Below are positions 53,335-62,884 of a DNA stretch of 64,000 bases, piece by piece. Under the pieces are notes generated by a model, which saw only the letters and a program-made list of their open reading frames with translations, was not told the origin of the DNA and ran no database searches. The first letter of the stretch is position 1, and every line of letters begins with the position of its first letter. The DNA comes from Vanessa cardui (lineage: Eukaryota > Arthropoda > Insecta > Lepidoptera > Nymphalidae). The stretch is from assembly GCF_905220365.1 (NCBI RefSeq), contig NC_061153.1, forward strand, positions 5,972,001 through 6,036,000, written 5' to 3'. A program made the translations under genes and the position numbers.

Positions 53335-56250
53335 TTATAAATTATTTTGCACATATTCCATTACACGTTTTTTGAATATAGGAAAACTCTTGCTATTAAT
53401 GATTAAGTCTGATAATTTATTATAAATTTGAACTCCTTCAAATAAAATGTTTTTCTTTCCATAGTTGGTTCTGGTTTTTGGAAGTTCTAGTTTATTACGT
53501 TTCCTAGTGTGGTATGTATGTGTTTTTTTATGAAAGTGTAATTGTGAATGTGTTTTATTTGTTATTATTTTTCTAATCAACATGCAGGTTTTCAAAGTGT
53601 ATAATTGATTTAAATTAAGAAATTTTGTTTTTTTGTATAATTCAGCGGATGGCGTTATATAATCATATTTGTAAAGAACTTTAATAACTTTATTTTGTAA
53701 AATTTGTAATGGCTTTACGTTAGACTTCGCAGCAGTTCCCCATATTTCAATAAGATATTCTATATGAGGTTTTACTAAAGAATTATAAATAATAGGACGA
53801 ATTTTATTAGGTATACATAAGGAAATTTTACGTAGTGCTCCTATCAACGGAGATATTTTATTTTTAAGATGATCAATATGGTACTGCCAGGTTAACTTGC
53901 TATCCATTATAAGACCTAAATATTTTTCATGATTAGTTTTATTTATAGGTTCGTTAAAAATTGTTAGTTGGTCATGAATTGGTATATTTTTATTTTTAGG
54001 CGCGAAGATCATATATGATGTCTTTTTGGTATTAATAGTTAATAAATTCGACATAAACCATTCGCTAATAACATTTAAATCACGTTGAGCTACGTCAATT
54101 ATATTTTTAATGTTATCACCAAAGTAAAATAAGCTTGTGTCATCCGCGTAAAGTGTTATATCTCCAGACAAATCAATTGTACTAATGCTATTTATATAAA
54201 TTAAAAATAATAGCGGTCCCAAGATAGAGCCTTGTGGTACTCCATATGTTAACGTTGCGGGCTTACTTTGAAATTTTCCGATTTTAACAATTTGCTTGCG
54301 ACGATGTAAATATGATTCTAAAATTTTGATTGCCGAACCTGTTATACCTTCTTTATGTAGTTTGTGCAATAATAAATTATGGCTGACCGTGTCGAAAGCC
54401 TTTTTTAAATCGATAAAGATACCTAGAACGATTTGCTTACTATCCAACGCGTTTTTAATTTTGGTGACAATATCCACAGTTGCTGAAAGTGTATTAGATT
54501 TTGGACGAAAGCCATATTGTTGATTAAAAAAGAAGTTTTGTTTATTGAGGTAATTATAAAGACGTACATATATTAATTTTTCTAAAATTTTTGACAAAAC
54601 TGGTAAAACAGATATCGGTCGATAATTCCCCGGATCTGTTTTACTTCCGGATTTATAAATAGGAGTAACTTTAGCAATCTTTAGACTTTCGGGGAATTCT
54701 CCTTTTGTAAGACATTTGTTTAAACAATCAGTAAGATTGTCTAGAATAAAGTATTTTATACACTTTATATCTTTTACTCCGATGTTATCGATGCCTTTAC
54801 TTGTGTTTACATTCAATTTGTCGATTATTTCACTAACCTCTTTTTTTGTGGTGGGTGCAAATGACTGAATAGTGTTATTTTGTGAATGTGAAAAACTGGA
54901 AGTAAGTTTTCGATGATATGATGGGGGTATTTTACTTGCTAAATCGGAACCAACAGTGGAAAAGAAGTCATTAAAAAGTTGACAAATCTCATAAGGATCA
55001 TTAACTACTATATTGGAATCTCGAACAAGATTAGGAGGTATGATATTTATCTTATTTTTGTTATTGACGAGACTGTTAATTAAATTCCACATTTTTCTTG
55101 GTCGCTTTTTACATTTTTCAAAGGCGTTGGAATAGAAGTTAATTTTAGCATTTCGTGTAGTCTTGAAAGCTTCGTACCTTTTGGTTTTGAATGTTGTTTC
55201 CCTTTCGGTATTTTTAATATCAGTTCTATGTTGGTTCCAGGCAATATTTCGATCTCGCAAACTATTCAAAACCTCTTTGTTTATCCAATCTTCTCTGGGT
55301 TTATATAAGATTTTTATTTTTGTGAATTTATTTTCTTGAATTTTAGTCTTAATTAAATTTTCTAATATTTCATAATCGTAGTCTTTATTTTGGATCACAG
55401 TTATTTCCATTGATTTATATAAAGCAGTATAATCAGTTACCAAGTATTCATGTCTCTCTCTTTTCTTGTCAACTTTAATCTGCTTGATATCTAGGTAAAT
55501 CTGCTTATGGTCAGACAAAGGGGTATCAAGGAGAGCCATGTGAAAATTCACACCTTCCATATTTGTCAAAACGTGGTCTATAATAGTTTTTGTTGTGTGT
55601 GTTTCTCTTGTACAAAAGTCTTCATTGAGATTGTTAAGGATTGTATATCCAGCTTCATTTATCATGTTCTTATAGTTATTTGTATTATGGTCATCACTTA
55701 GCAGGTTGATATTAAAATCTCCAAATATTAAGCATCTACGTTTTTTCTCTAGCTGTTGACTGTAGCTTTCTATAAAATCTTTTGTTTTTGTATTAGGTGG
55801 TTTATATATAGCTCCAATATTAATTGCATATTTTTCTATATATATCCAAATGTATTCGTTTTCTTCTCTATTAATAACTTCAACATTTTCATGCTTAAGA
55901 CAACTATGAATATATATAGATACTCCACCCCCAATCCGACCCTTTCTATAACTATATGTGTGCGTATAATTTGGAATCTCAAGTAATGCTGCATCTAAAT
56001 CAGACTTTATCCATGTTTCAGTAATCAGTATTATATGTATAGTGCATTTTATTGAGTGTAGTATGCATTTTATTTCATCTAATTTATCAATTTTTACAAG
56101 ACTTCTTATATTTGTATATAAAAATTTTAATGATGATTTAGTTTTATGGATGTCCTCGTAACAATTCAGTTTCTGATAGCTAATATTAAGTTCTTCGTTG
56201 TTTTGACTGTTTATTTTGATAGTTTTGGTCCCTGGCGCGTACAGTTTTTT
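53335..56250 (-). CDS. LINE-R ORF2: endonuclease and reverse transcriptase
   Basis: The frame stays open from a TGA near 56282 to the stop at 53335. The first in-frame ATG is only at 55665, inside the endonuclease. The start given here is the frameshift site at 56244-56250, in the -1 frame relative to ORF1. Endonuclease motifs: YTNIRSL, ILITETWIKSD, GGVSIYIH, IFGDFNINL and PLSDHKQIYL. RT motifs: KVTPIYKSGSK, NYRPISVLPVLSKILEKL, IFIDLKKAFDTVSH, GVPQGSILGPLLFLIYIN, and YADD near 54140. A C-terminal domain follows. About 970 codons without a break; all catalytic residues I can check are present. It makes first-strand cDNA at nicked target DNA. Confidence 0.88.
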   Translation of the reverse strand, partial: KKLYAPGTKTIKINSQNNEELNISYQKLNCYEDIHKTKSSLKFLYTNIRSLVKIDKLDEIKCILHSIKCTIHIILITETWIKSDLDAALLEIPNYTHTYSYRKGRIGGGVSIYIHSCLKHENVEVINREENEYIWIYIEKYAINIGAIYKPPNTKTKDFIESYSQQLEKKRRCLIFGDFNINLLSDDHNTNNYKNMINEAGYTILNNLNEDFCTRETHTTKTIIDHVLTNMEGVNFHMALLDTPLSDHKQIYLDIKQIKVDKKRERHEYLVTDYTALYKSMEITVIQNKDYDYEILENLIKTKIQENKFTKIKILYKPREDWINKEVLNSLRDRNIAWNQHRTDIKNTERETTFKTKRYEAFKTTRNAKINFYSNAFEKCKKRPRKMWNLINSLVNNKNKINIIPPNLVRDSNIVVNDPYEICQLFNDFFSTVGSDLASKIPPSYHRKLTSSFSHSQNNTIQSFAPTTKKEVSEIIDKLNVNTSKGIDNIGVKDIKCIKYFILDNLTDCLNKCLTKGEFPESLKIAKVTPIYKSGSKTDPGNYRPISVLPVLSKILEKLIYVRLYNYLNKQNFFFNQQYGFRPKSNTLSATVDIVTKIKNALDSKQIVLGIFIDLKKAFDTVSHNLLLHKLHKEGITGSAIKILESYLHRRKQIVKIGKFQSKPATLTYGVPQGSILGPLLFLIYINSISTIDLSGDITLYADDTSLFYFGDNIKNIIDVAQRDLNVISEWFMSNLLTINTKKTSYMIFAPKNKNIPIHDQLTIFNEPINKTNHEKYLGLIMDSKLTWQYHIDHLKNKISPLIGALRKISLCIPNKIRPIIYNSLVKPHIEYLIEIWGTAAKSNVKPLQILQNKVIKVLYKYDYITPSAELYKKTKFLNLNQLYTLKTCMLIRKIITNKTHSQLHFHKKTHTYHTRKRNKLELPKTRTNYGKKNILFEGVQIYNKLSDLIINSKSFPIFKKRVMEYVQNNL

Positions 56251-57038
56251 GGGTTGTACTTTACAATTTTTGGAACATCATTTACATATTTTATAATAAG
56301 GTCTTTTTCTCCATTTTTTTGTCGGGATACCAGTTCATCTTGTAGTTTTTTCATGTGTTGTTGTTGATACTGAGTTTGATCAGCGTAAATTTGGATTTTG
56401 TCTAATTTATGTTTGCGTTTATTTTTAAGTATATATTTTGCAGTTTCCTTTTTCTCAAAGCACACTTTTAGAGATCTGTCTTTATTAGGGTTGTATTTTC
56501 CTAGCCTAAATACTGTAGTAGGGTTTGGGCAGTCCTCATAAATAGTTTTAATTAATTTCATAGCTTCATTCTTGTCATAATCACGTCTGATTTTGCTATC
56601 AGGACTTTTTTTTTCGGGAATCCCTACTAGTATGACATTTTTTCCTCGCTGAGAGCGCTCTTGTAGCTCTGAAATGGTTTCTTCGCATGACAGGGGATAT
56701 TCTTTAGGATAATCAGTTTTAGAGTTATTTTTTAAATAACAAATATCATTTTCAAGAACGTGTATTTTTTGTTCTATAGTATCAGTTAGTGACTTCATTT
56801 CTTTTAAGTCAACTTTCGTTTGGTTTTGCTCCAATAATAAAGATTCTAAAGCAGCATTATTAGACTTTAATTCATCTTTTATTTCTTTTATTTCATTATG
56901 TAAAGATAAGGAACATTCCTGGTGCGTTTTTGTGAAATCTTGAAAAAAAGACATCATCTCCTTTCGAAATTCGTTAATCAAAGGGGCACAATCACATTCG
57001 TATTTCCTTTTTCTAAGTGTGACATTGTAGTCATCCAA
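56211..57038 (-). CDS. LINE-R ORF1: RNA-binding chaperone-like protein
   Basis: 275 codons from ATG 57038 (MDDYNVTLRKRKYEC). A predicted coiled coil spans residues about 40-110 (heptad-like ELKSNNAALESLLLEQ). It is followed by an L1-ORF1-type RNA-binding fold (NVILVGIPEKK, VFRLGKYNPNKDRSLKVCF) and a basic C-terminus. Such proteins trimerise and coat the LINE RNA. The stop TAA is at 56213-56211; ORF2 overlaps the last about 70 nt in the -1 frame. Confidence 0.85.
   Translation of the reverse strand: MDDYNVTLRKRKYECDCAPLINEFRKEMMSFFQDFTKTHQECSLSLHNEIKEIKDELKSNNAALESLLLEQNQTKVDLKEMKSLTDTIEQKIHVLENDICYLKNNSKTDYPKEYPLSCEETISELQERSQRGKNVILVGIPEKKSPDSKIRRDYDKNEAMKLIKTIYEDCPNPTTVFRLGKYNPNKDRSLKVCFEKKETAKYILKNKRKHKLDKIQIYADQTQYQQQHMKKLQDELVSRQKNGEKDLIIKYVNDVPKIVKYNPKNCTRQGPKLSK
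56244..56250 (-). promoter_or_regulatory. Putative -1 ribosomal frameshift site A AAA AAC
   Basis: The heptamer AAAAAAC lies in the ORF1 reading frame as CCA AAA AAC. This is the exact X XXY YYZ phase needed for a -1 shift, which enters the ORF2 frame at CTG TAC GCG. A strong downstream stem-loop is not obvious by eye. Confidence 0.65.
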
Positions 57039-57398
57039 TGTTCGTAAATCCGGTGATGACCCACTTCCGCTATCGCTTATGAGTTTTCCGCTAACGCTTA
57101 GTGATTGTGAACTTATGTTTACTTAGATTTGCCGATAATATAATGAGTCACAGCTTGACGAAGCGACAATTGAGTGAAACGAAAAATAGCAACTTACTCG
57201 TTTACTCGGGGGGGTGAGGGGAGCTGCACATGCCCTTATTAGGATAAAATGCAGTAAGTCCTAATAAGCGAAGCTGACGAATTGTGTTCTTTATGTTGTT
57301 TTAATTCGGTGCTAACTTCAATGACTTGTCTTTTTTAAAAATTATTTTATTTTTAGTATAATCGGCAACACGTCTATTCAAAGCGGCAGACTAAACTC

Positions 57399-59200
57399 TT
57401 AAATTGCAATCTATAACTAACCCCAGATTAGTAGCTTGGTCACTATATGCAATTTGAGTTCCCTCATAGATAATTGATGGTACAATGTCCCAATTAATCT
57501 TGCTACGTAACTGTCTGGTACCTATTATCATTGCCTTCGACTTCAAGGGATTAACAAGAAGCCCAAAGGATGCAGACCAGTCCTTAATTTTTACAAGATC
57601 ATAATTGATAGCATGTATGGTCGAACACAGATTTGATAAGGTGGCGTGTCTATAAAGTTGTAAATCGTCTGCATAGAGATGGTAGTGAGAAGAAATAACT
57701 TTGGTAATTTCATTAATGAAGATTGAAAACAGAAGAGGAGAAAGTACGCCGCCTTTCGGAACGCCAGCAGAGAGATCAGCCCAGTCCGAGGAAGCCTCAT
57801 CAGACTTTACCATCTGCCGACGACCACGAAGATAAGATTGGAACAAATCAATCACAGGCTGAGCAAAATTAATTGAGCGAAGGATACCAAGCAAAACATC
57901 AAAGTCGACTGAATTAAAGGCATTGCTAAAATCGAGCAAAATTAGAATAGTAAACTCTCTTTTGTCCATAGCAAAGCGAATGTCTTCAGTGACTTTAAGC
58001 AGTGCGGTGGAAGTACTGTGACCGGAACGGAAACCGGATTGAAAGGGACTAAGGAGATGATTATGAGTTAGGAATTCTGACAGTTGCTTATGTACAACGT
58101 CTTCAAGGATTTTTGATAGGATAGGTAAAATAGAGATGGGACGAAATTGTGAAATTGAAGAGGGATTTGATATTTTAGGTAAAGGAATCACATGTGCTAA
58201 CTTCCAAACTGTTGGAAAGGTATTGGATTCAAAGGAAAAGTTTAAAATGTGAGTAATGACAGGGTTTAAAGAGTCAAAGACAGGTATTAACATATCCCGA
58301 CTAATGTTGTCATTACCAACCGCCTTGGAAGTGATAGACAGGAAGCTTCTCTTGACTTCGCTCTCTGTGACTGTATGAAAATTAAAAGGAATACAATCAG
58401 GCGTCATGGCGTTCGCCATCTTTAACAATGTTTCAGACTTCGTAGAGGCTGAAATTGTTAAAGGGGGAGTAGAAAAATGTTTATTTAGAGAATTCAAATC
58501 AAATGAATGTTGAGAAGATTTTGAGAGATTACCCGCGCCTAAAGATTTAAAAAATCTCCACATTTGTGAATTAGTCAGTTTAACGATGGAGGAGTGGATG
58601 AAACGGCGTTTAGCATCTCTACACATCCTATTGCAGAGATTTCCTTTTAGAGACTCTCTTCGCTTTGTCACGTTTTGCCATAATATTTTTAATAGTTTGA
58701 GTAAGCTAAGGTGCAGGTAGATTTTTTACCTTAATTTTCCTAATTGGAGCGTGCTTGTCATACAATTTTGTTAATGACTCATTAAAATAGGCCACCTTAT
58801 CGTCAACAGTCGTAAACACATAAATATTACTCCAGTCAATGCCATTGGCGTCATAACATAAATTTGGAATATTTATATTTTTCATATTGCGTCTTAAAAT
58901 TGTTTTGGTCTTGCGCTTTGCGAAGGAGAGTTTATAGCTAACGAAGAGTAAATCATGGAAGGAGAAAGGAGCTGTAAGCTGACCATGAGCAGACACACTG
59001 AGCGTCTTCCAGATTAAATCTTTGAAAGCAGCATAGTCCGAGGCGAGAAAACTGAAGTCTCCAAAGGTAGTGGTCGGTGGTTTAGTGCTTCCTTGTGCTT
59101 GTGTTGATAGTGAGAGCATTTTATCAAATTGATTCATGCGGGACTCGAACATTTTAACAATGTCATCCATGTTCTTGCTGAGCTGGTTATGTAAATCCAT
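57399..59200 (-). pseudogene. LINE-Q copy 2: N-terminal scrap, partial endonuclease and RT
   Basis: 59200-58706 begins MDLHNQLSKNMDDIVKMF, an ORF1-like helical start. It is joined directly to the C-terminal endonuclease part (LTAPFSFHDLLFVSYKL), so most of the endonuclease is deleted. 58671-57391 carries the RT: WKLAHVIPLPKI, QFRPISILPILSKILEDVV, FQSGFRSGHSTS, LDFSNAFNSVDF, GVPKGGVLSPLLFSIFIN and YADD near 57665. The frame between the two blocks is shifted. LINE-R then interrupts the gene at 57399. Confidence 0.85.
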
Positions 59201-59375
59201 TGTACTTGTATTAATGTTGAAAATTGATTGTGAACCAGGTAATGTGGGAATTTATATTAACTTTAACACTTCATATATTATTATTTGCAGAAAAATGAAA
59301 TTTTAATGAAATAAAAACTTAAGAGCAAAAATTTTTGTTGTTGATATTTCAACCTACCCGAAACTTACCGATTAT
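59201..59375 (-). other. LINE-Q copy 2 5' leader
   Basis: AT-rich leader between the 5' target duplication (59376-59382) and the first ATG at 59200; no other feature. Confidence 0.6.
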
Positions 59376-59812
59376 AGATTTTCTCTGTCGATATAAGGCA
59401 ACTGGTTGATGTCTCCGATAAGGACCACCTCACTAGCTCCAGACAGCTGTGCCGCCATTACTATGGCTCCGAAGTGGTTCATGAGGGCTTCGTCGACCGT
59501 CAGTCGGTTGCACTTTGTGCTCTCGTTGAACCCGTTTACTAGCACGGATGCCATAGTTCGTACCCTTGATTTAGCTTTTTCGCCAAATCGGCGTGTAAGT
59601 TGTTCTTTCAGATCTTTGGCGGCTTCGATTGTTGAGGTGATTACCACTTCGTTATCCTCATCAAAATTCCTGACAATGTGAGTCGTCTTTCCGCATCCTG
59701 GTACCCCGTTTATCCACGATATCTGTGGCAGCTCCCAACCCACGAGAGGTGCGTCGACGCCCGGACCTTCTGAGACGGACTTTGCCATCATGAGTATCTT
59801 GTCGTCTAGCAT
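59372..59812 (-). pseudogene. Endogenous viral element: N-terminal half of SF1 RNA-virus helicase
   Basis: The minus-strand frame from ATG 59812 contains WINGVPGCGKTTHIV (Walker A / motif I, about 59690-59715), a motif Ia-like ITSTIEAAKDL, and VVLIGDINQLPYIDREN (Walker B with the GDxxQ signature, near 59390-59435). This combination is specific to viral helicase family 1 (alphavirus superfamily). The frame runs into the LINE-Q insertion right after DRENL. Upstream, the ATG overlaps the stop of the preceding block as TAATG; a single indel probably separates what was one polyprotein. Confidence 0.87.
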
Positions 59813-60719
59813 TACTCTCGTGCATCTGTGGCCAGGCTACTACCACTGGGTCTCCTGTTTGTATCAACAACCAGGCCAACGAATCCATCTACAGCGCTGT
59901 AGGCTGCCATGTATCGCCCCGACATTTTCCATTTGATAACTTGGGATGTGTCGTTGTTGTATATGGCCGCCCCGGCTTCTTCGAGCTCCACCTCCAGCAG
60001 CTTTTCGTTACCGCGTCGGTAGGTCTGCATGATCTTTTTACAAGTGGCTAAGTGGACCTCGCGGGTGGCCGTCACAATAGCCCGGAACTCTAGGAAAGCA
60101 TTCACTGCATGGACTCGAGGGTTAGACGCTGGTTTCAGCTTTGGTGGTATTACTTGACCCTTATCGGCCCTTGTTAGGTGGGCGCGAGTAGTTTTGGGCT
60201 CTTCCGGATGTTTGACCATTAGGAATTCCCTCATTGCCTTCGCCTGTCGACTCGATGACCCCGACGGGCCAGGGTCTAATTGAGGTGAGTGCGACGTCTT
60301 GTTCCTTGGAGATACTAGATCGCGGATTAAACATGTCACCGCCGCCACTGTGGGTCCAGGACTCGGCCGTCTGTCCCGAGGGCTCTTCGGGGCCTGGGCT
60401 GTTCTCTGCGCCGCTGTTTTTAACTGCAAGCGCTCAGATCCGCTTAATTGGGACTCGATGGTGGCCGGCTTTGTGGTAGGGAAAAGTGTTGTGACCTCTG
60501 GTTTCAGGAAACTCAGGTTTTCCCCCCTATCCTCATATACGATGAACTCGTGTTTTTTCGAGGCTAACAGGCAGCCATAGCGGACTGCAATGTCACCTTT
60601 TTGATAGCCGACTCTCATGGCGTCCACGCTTATCGTACATGGGTTCCCTCCATGGTCCAACTCACCCAACCTCGAGAGCATTTCGCACGCCATTGCAAAG
60701 GAGGCTTCCTCTTCCCGTT
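59812..60719 (-). pseudogene. Endogenous viral element: replicase region upstream of the helicase
   Basis: An open minus-strand frame of about 302 codons runs from the breakpoint at 60719 to a TAA at 59814-59812. It lacks a methyltransferase signature. It shows a Pro/Ser/Thr-rich, probably disordered middle (about 60430-60150) and a more ordered C-terminal part (AIYNNDTSQVIKWKMSGRY, YSAVDGFVGLVVDTN), which in related viruses precedes the helicase. There are no internal stops. G+C is high for this window. The left-hand partner would be the viral methyltransferase, which is absent; the sequence switches abruptly to a host repeat at 60720. Confidence 0.75.
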
Positions 60720-61095
60720 CGAAGATTGGATAAGGATTATACTATATTGCTTAAAATCGCTTCGAAAATAAACCTTTTTTTCTCGTAAAAATAAAAGATA
60801 AAAAAATGTTTATTGTGGGAAATAGACATATATAAAAACAAACAATGTTAAATACGCATTTATTTAATGTCTAATACTACTTAATACGCTTCACTTTAAT
60901 TTACGATATATAAATTTGTTTCATAACACATTACATATTCTATTATACATTACATTTTAACTTAGTACATTACATATTTTTTACTGCGAACCAATATACG
61001 AAACACTTGAATTAATATACTTTTGATTTATTTATTATACTTTAATCGCAATTTCACAAATTATCAACACAATCACAATCTTAGAAATATTCGAC
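60720..61095. other. Host repeat fragment and AT-rich sequence
   Basis: 60725-60835 matches 23788-23895 of the CTAG-repeat copy (TTGGATAAGGATTA, AAAATCGCTTCGAAAATAAA). The rest is AT-rich without genes. It marks the viral integration boundary. Confidence 0.75.
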
Positions 61096-61959
61096 CTATT
61101 TTATAAAAAAAAAATAAATGATACCCAACACTAGTTTTAAATCGACATTATCAGTACTTAACAGGGAGGTGTAATTTTTCTCATTTTCTCTTCTGGGTCT
61201 AGCGTAATTCAAGGTAATAGCAGGATGAACTGTTATTGGCTGAGGCTCGACATTATCACTACTTAAAAGGCAGGTGGGATTTTCCTCTACATTTTTAGAA
61301 TCAGGTAAGCTAGTGTGGATCGAGATAGTAGGAAGATCAAGTGCTACTGGCGGAGGCTCATCAGAAACAACTACACTTGAGATGTAAGTGGGGTCACCTG
61401 AGATTTTTTTTTTAGAATCCAGAAGTAAATTATTCACAAAGGATTCAGATAATGTGTCAAATAATTTGCAAAAACTATGTATCTGAGAACCAGGTAATTC
61501 ACTGACAGACACATCCAAATAACTGTTAAGACCCGCTTCACTACAGGAAACACTTTCTTGATTCTGAGAAAGAAATTCATAAGATTTTATGTTATGACTA
61601 ACATTTAAAGAAATGAAAGAATCATAAGGATTTTCATGGTTCTCAGTTAAAAGAGACGCATAGGAATTTGATATATGAGTAATATTTGAAGATATGGAAG
61701 GATCAACAGTGTTTTCTAACTTCTGATTTAAAATAGACGCATTAAAGCCCGAGATATTGATAACATTTGAAAGAATACAACGAGTAGAACTTGGAGGCTC
61801 GTGAGGCCACTTGTACACTGACTGGGACAGTTGTTAACAAAGTATTATTTTTGTCACTTATATCTTGATCGATTGCTTGAACAGGCTTTGCATCAACTCT
61901 ACTTGTTTTCTTTTTACGTCCTCTATTTGTTTTTCTGGTACTGTTTCTTCTTTTTTGAT
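61096..61959 (-). CDS. Unrecognised gene: exon with basic start and repetitive Ser/Asn-rich body
   Basis: I do not recognise this gene. The minus-strand frame 61818-61096 encodes 240 residues. Residues about 15-95 form three 27-residue repeats starting ILSNVINISGF, ISSNITHISNS and ISLNVSHNIKS. A second repeat type near the C-terminus shares [CT]-LLS-[ST]-DNV. Just upstream a splice acceptor (TTATTTTGCAG, ending at 61960) precedes a basic segment, RRNSTRKTNRGRKKKTSR, like a nuclear localisation signal, but in another frame. The two may be joined by an unseen splice or separated by an indel. It could be the last exon of a host gene or a transposon accessory protein. Confidence 0.4.
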
Positions 61960-62884
61960 CTGCAAAATAATAAAAATAATAATATCTTTAATTCGAACCT
62001 TAAAATTAATCCATAGTAGTGTTAGTAACAAAAAACTTATACATAATAGTGTTAGTAAACATTAACTTGCGGACAAAGTTTTTCAAAATCGGAGAGTTTT
62101 AGTTCTACTCTACTGTTTTTAGAATGCTATTGTGACTGTATGTCACCCTTCTCAGCAGCGAAATAATGCAAAATATTAATGATTTAGTCAAGTATCATAT
62201 TTAATTTTGCGCGAAAAACTATTTATATTGAAAAAATCCTAGATAAAATAACAATTCAAATTTAAACTATAACTAAGCCTTTGCCTTTAACTCTCCGGAG
62301 TTCGTTGTCGTGAATTGTGGATTGAAATATCGTAGGATGTACGAGTATGTATGTTATATACAGGTGACTGGTGAATTACTATCGATACTTGAGGACGTGA
62401 TATTTGATGATCATATATGACAAAATAAAAATTAATATAACATAAATATTAATAAACTTCTAAGTAAAGTTAACCAAAAGTTATGTAATTAATTACGCAT
62501 CGTGTGAACACCCTAGCTGCGTTATCGGCACAAAACAGTTATGTAGGTAGGTACATTTAGCTATCGCGCGGTAGTTTACCTACATCCAAACGCCGCGCGC
62601 CGCCGCGTGTTAACAGGGTAGCACGTGTTAACAAGGTGGCTATCTTAGATAAACAAAAATTCTCCAATTCCCTTCATACTTTAATCCTGGCTAAAACAGG
62701 CAAAAATACTAAGATATTTCATTCGTTTAAGCAACCAATTTATTGACTAGGTAAATGGTGTGAACTTGACACAAAAAATAATATGAACTGTTTACCTATC
62801 TTGGTATTTCCGGCGTATTTAAAAATGGAATCATATTTATTTACAACAATTGTCAATCATTAAACCACCTATTTACCTACATAA
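61960..62884. other. Intergenic sequence with a short GC-rich block
   Basis: No gene is seen. 62589-62640 is GC-rich (CGCCGCGCGCCGCCGCGTG) and contains two near-copies of CGTGTTAACA(G/A)GGT, one with an E-box CACGTG. It lies upstream of the minus-strand gene at 61959 and could be a promoter, but nothing proves it. Confidence 0.35.

Larger units (their letters stand above)
53168..57398 (-). mobile_element. LINE-R: full-length-looking non-LTR retrotransposon (CR1/Jockey group)
   Basis: 4.2 kb on the minus strand, flanked by TTAAA at 53163-53167 and 57399-57403, inserted into the RT of LINE-Q copy 2. It has a 5' leader of about 360 bp, an intact ORF1 and an intact ORF2. The 3' end (GAGAAATAAATGTC) lacks a long poly-A. 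With both ORFs open and a 5' leader present, this is the best candidate for a competent LINE in the window. Confidence 0.88.
52258..59375 (-). mobile_element. LINE-Q copy 2 inserted in the viral helicase, itself split by LINE-R
   Basis: It is bounded by AGATTTT at 52251-52257 and 59376-59382 (target duplication). The 3' tail on the minus strand is TACATAAATAAATAAAT. LINE-R occupies 53168-57398. The remaining LINE-Q sequence is about 2.9 kb. Confidence 0.9.

Noticed and set aside
60234..60580. Plus-strand frames of 81 and 93 codons over the viral fragment
   Set aside because: They are complementary to the open viral replicase frame on the minus strand and have no motif of their own.
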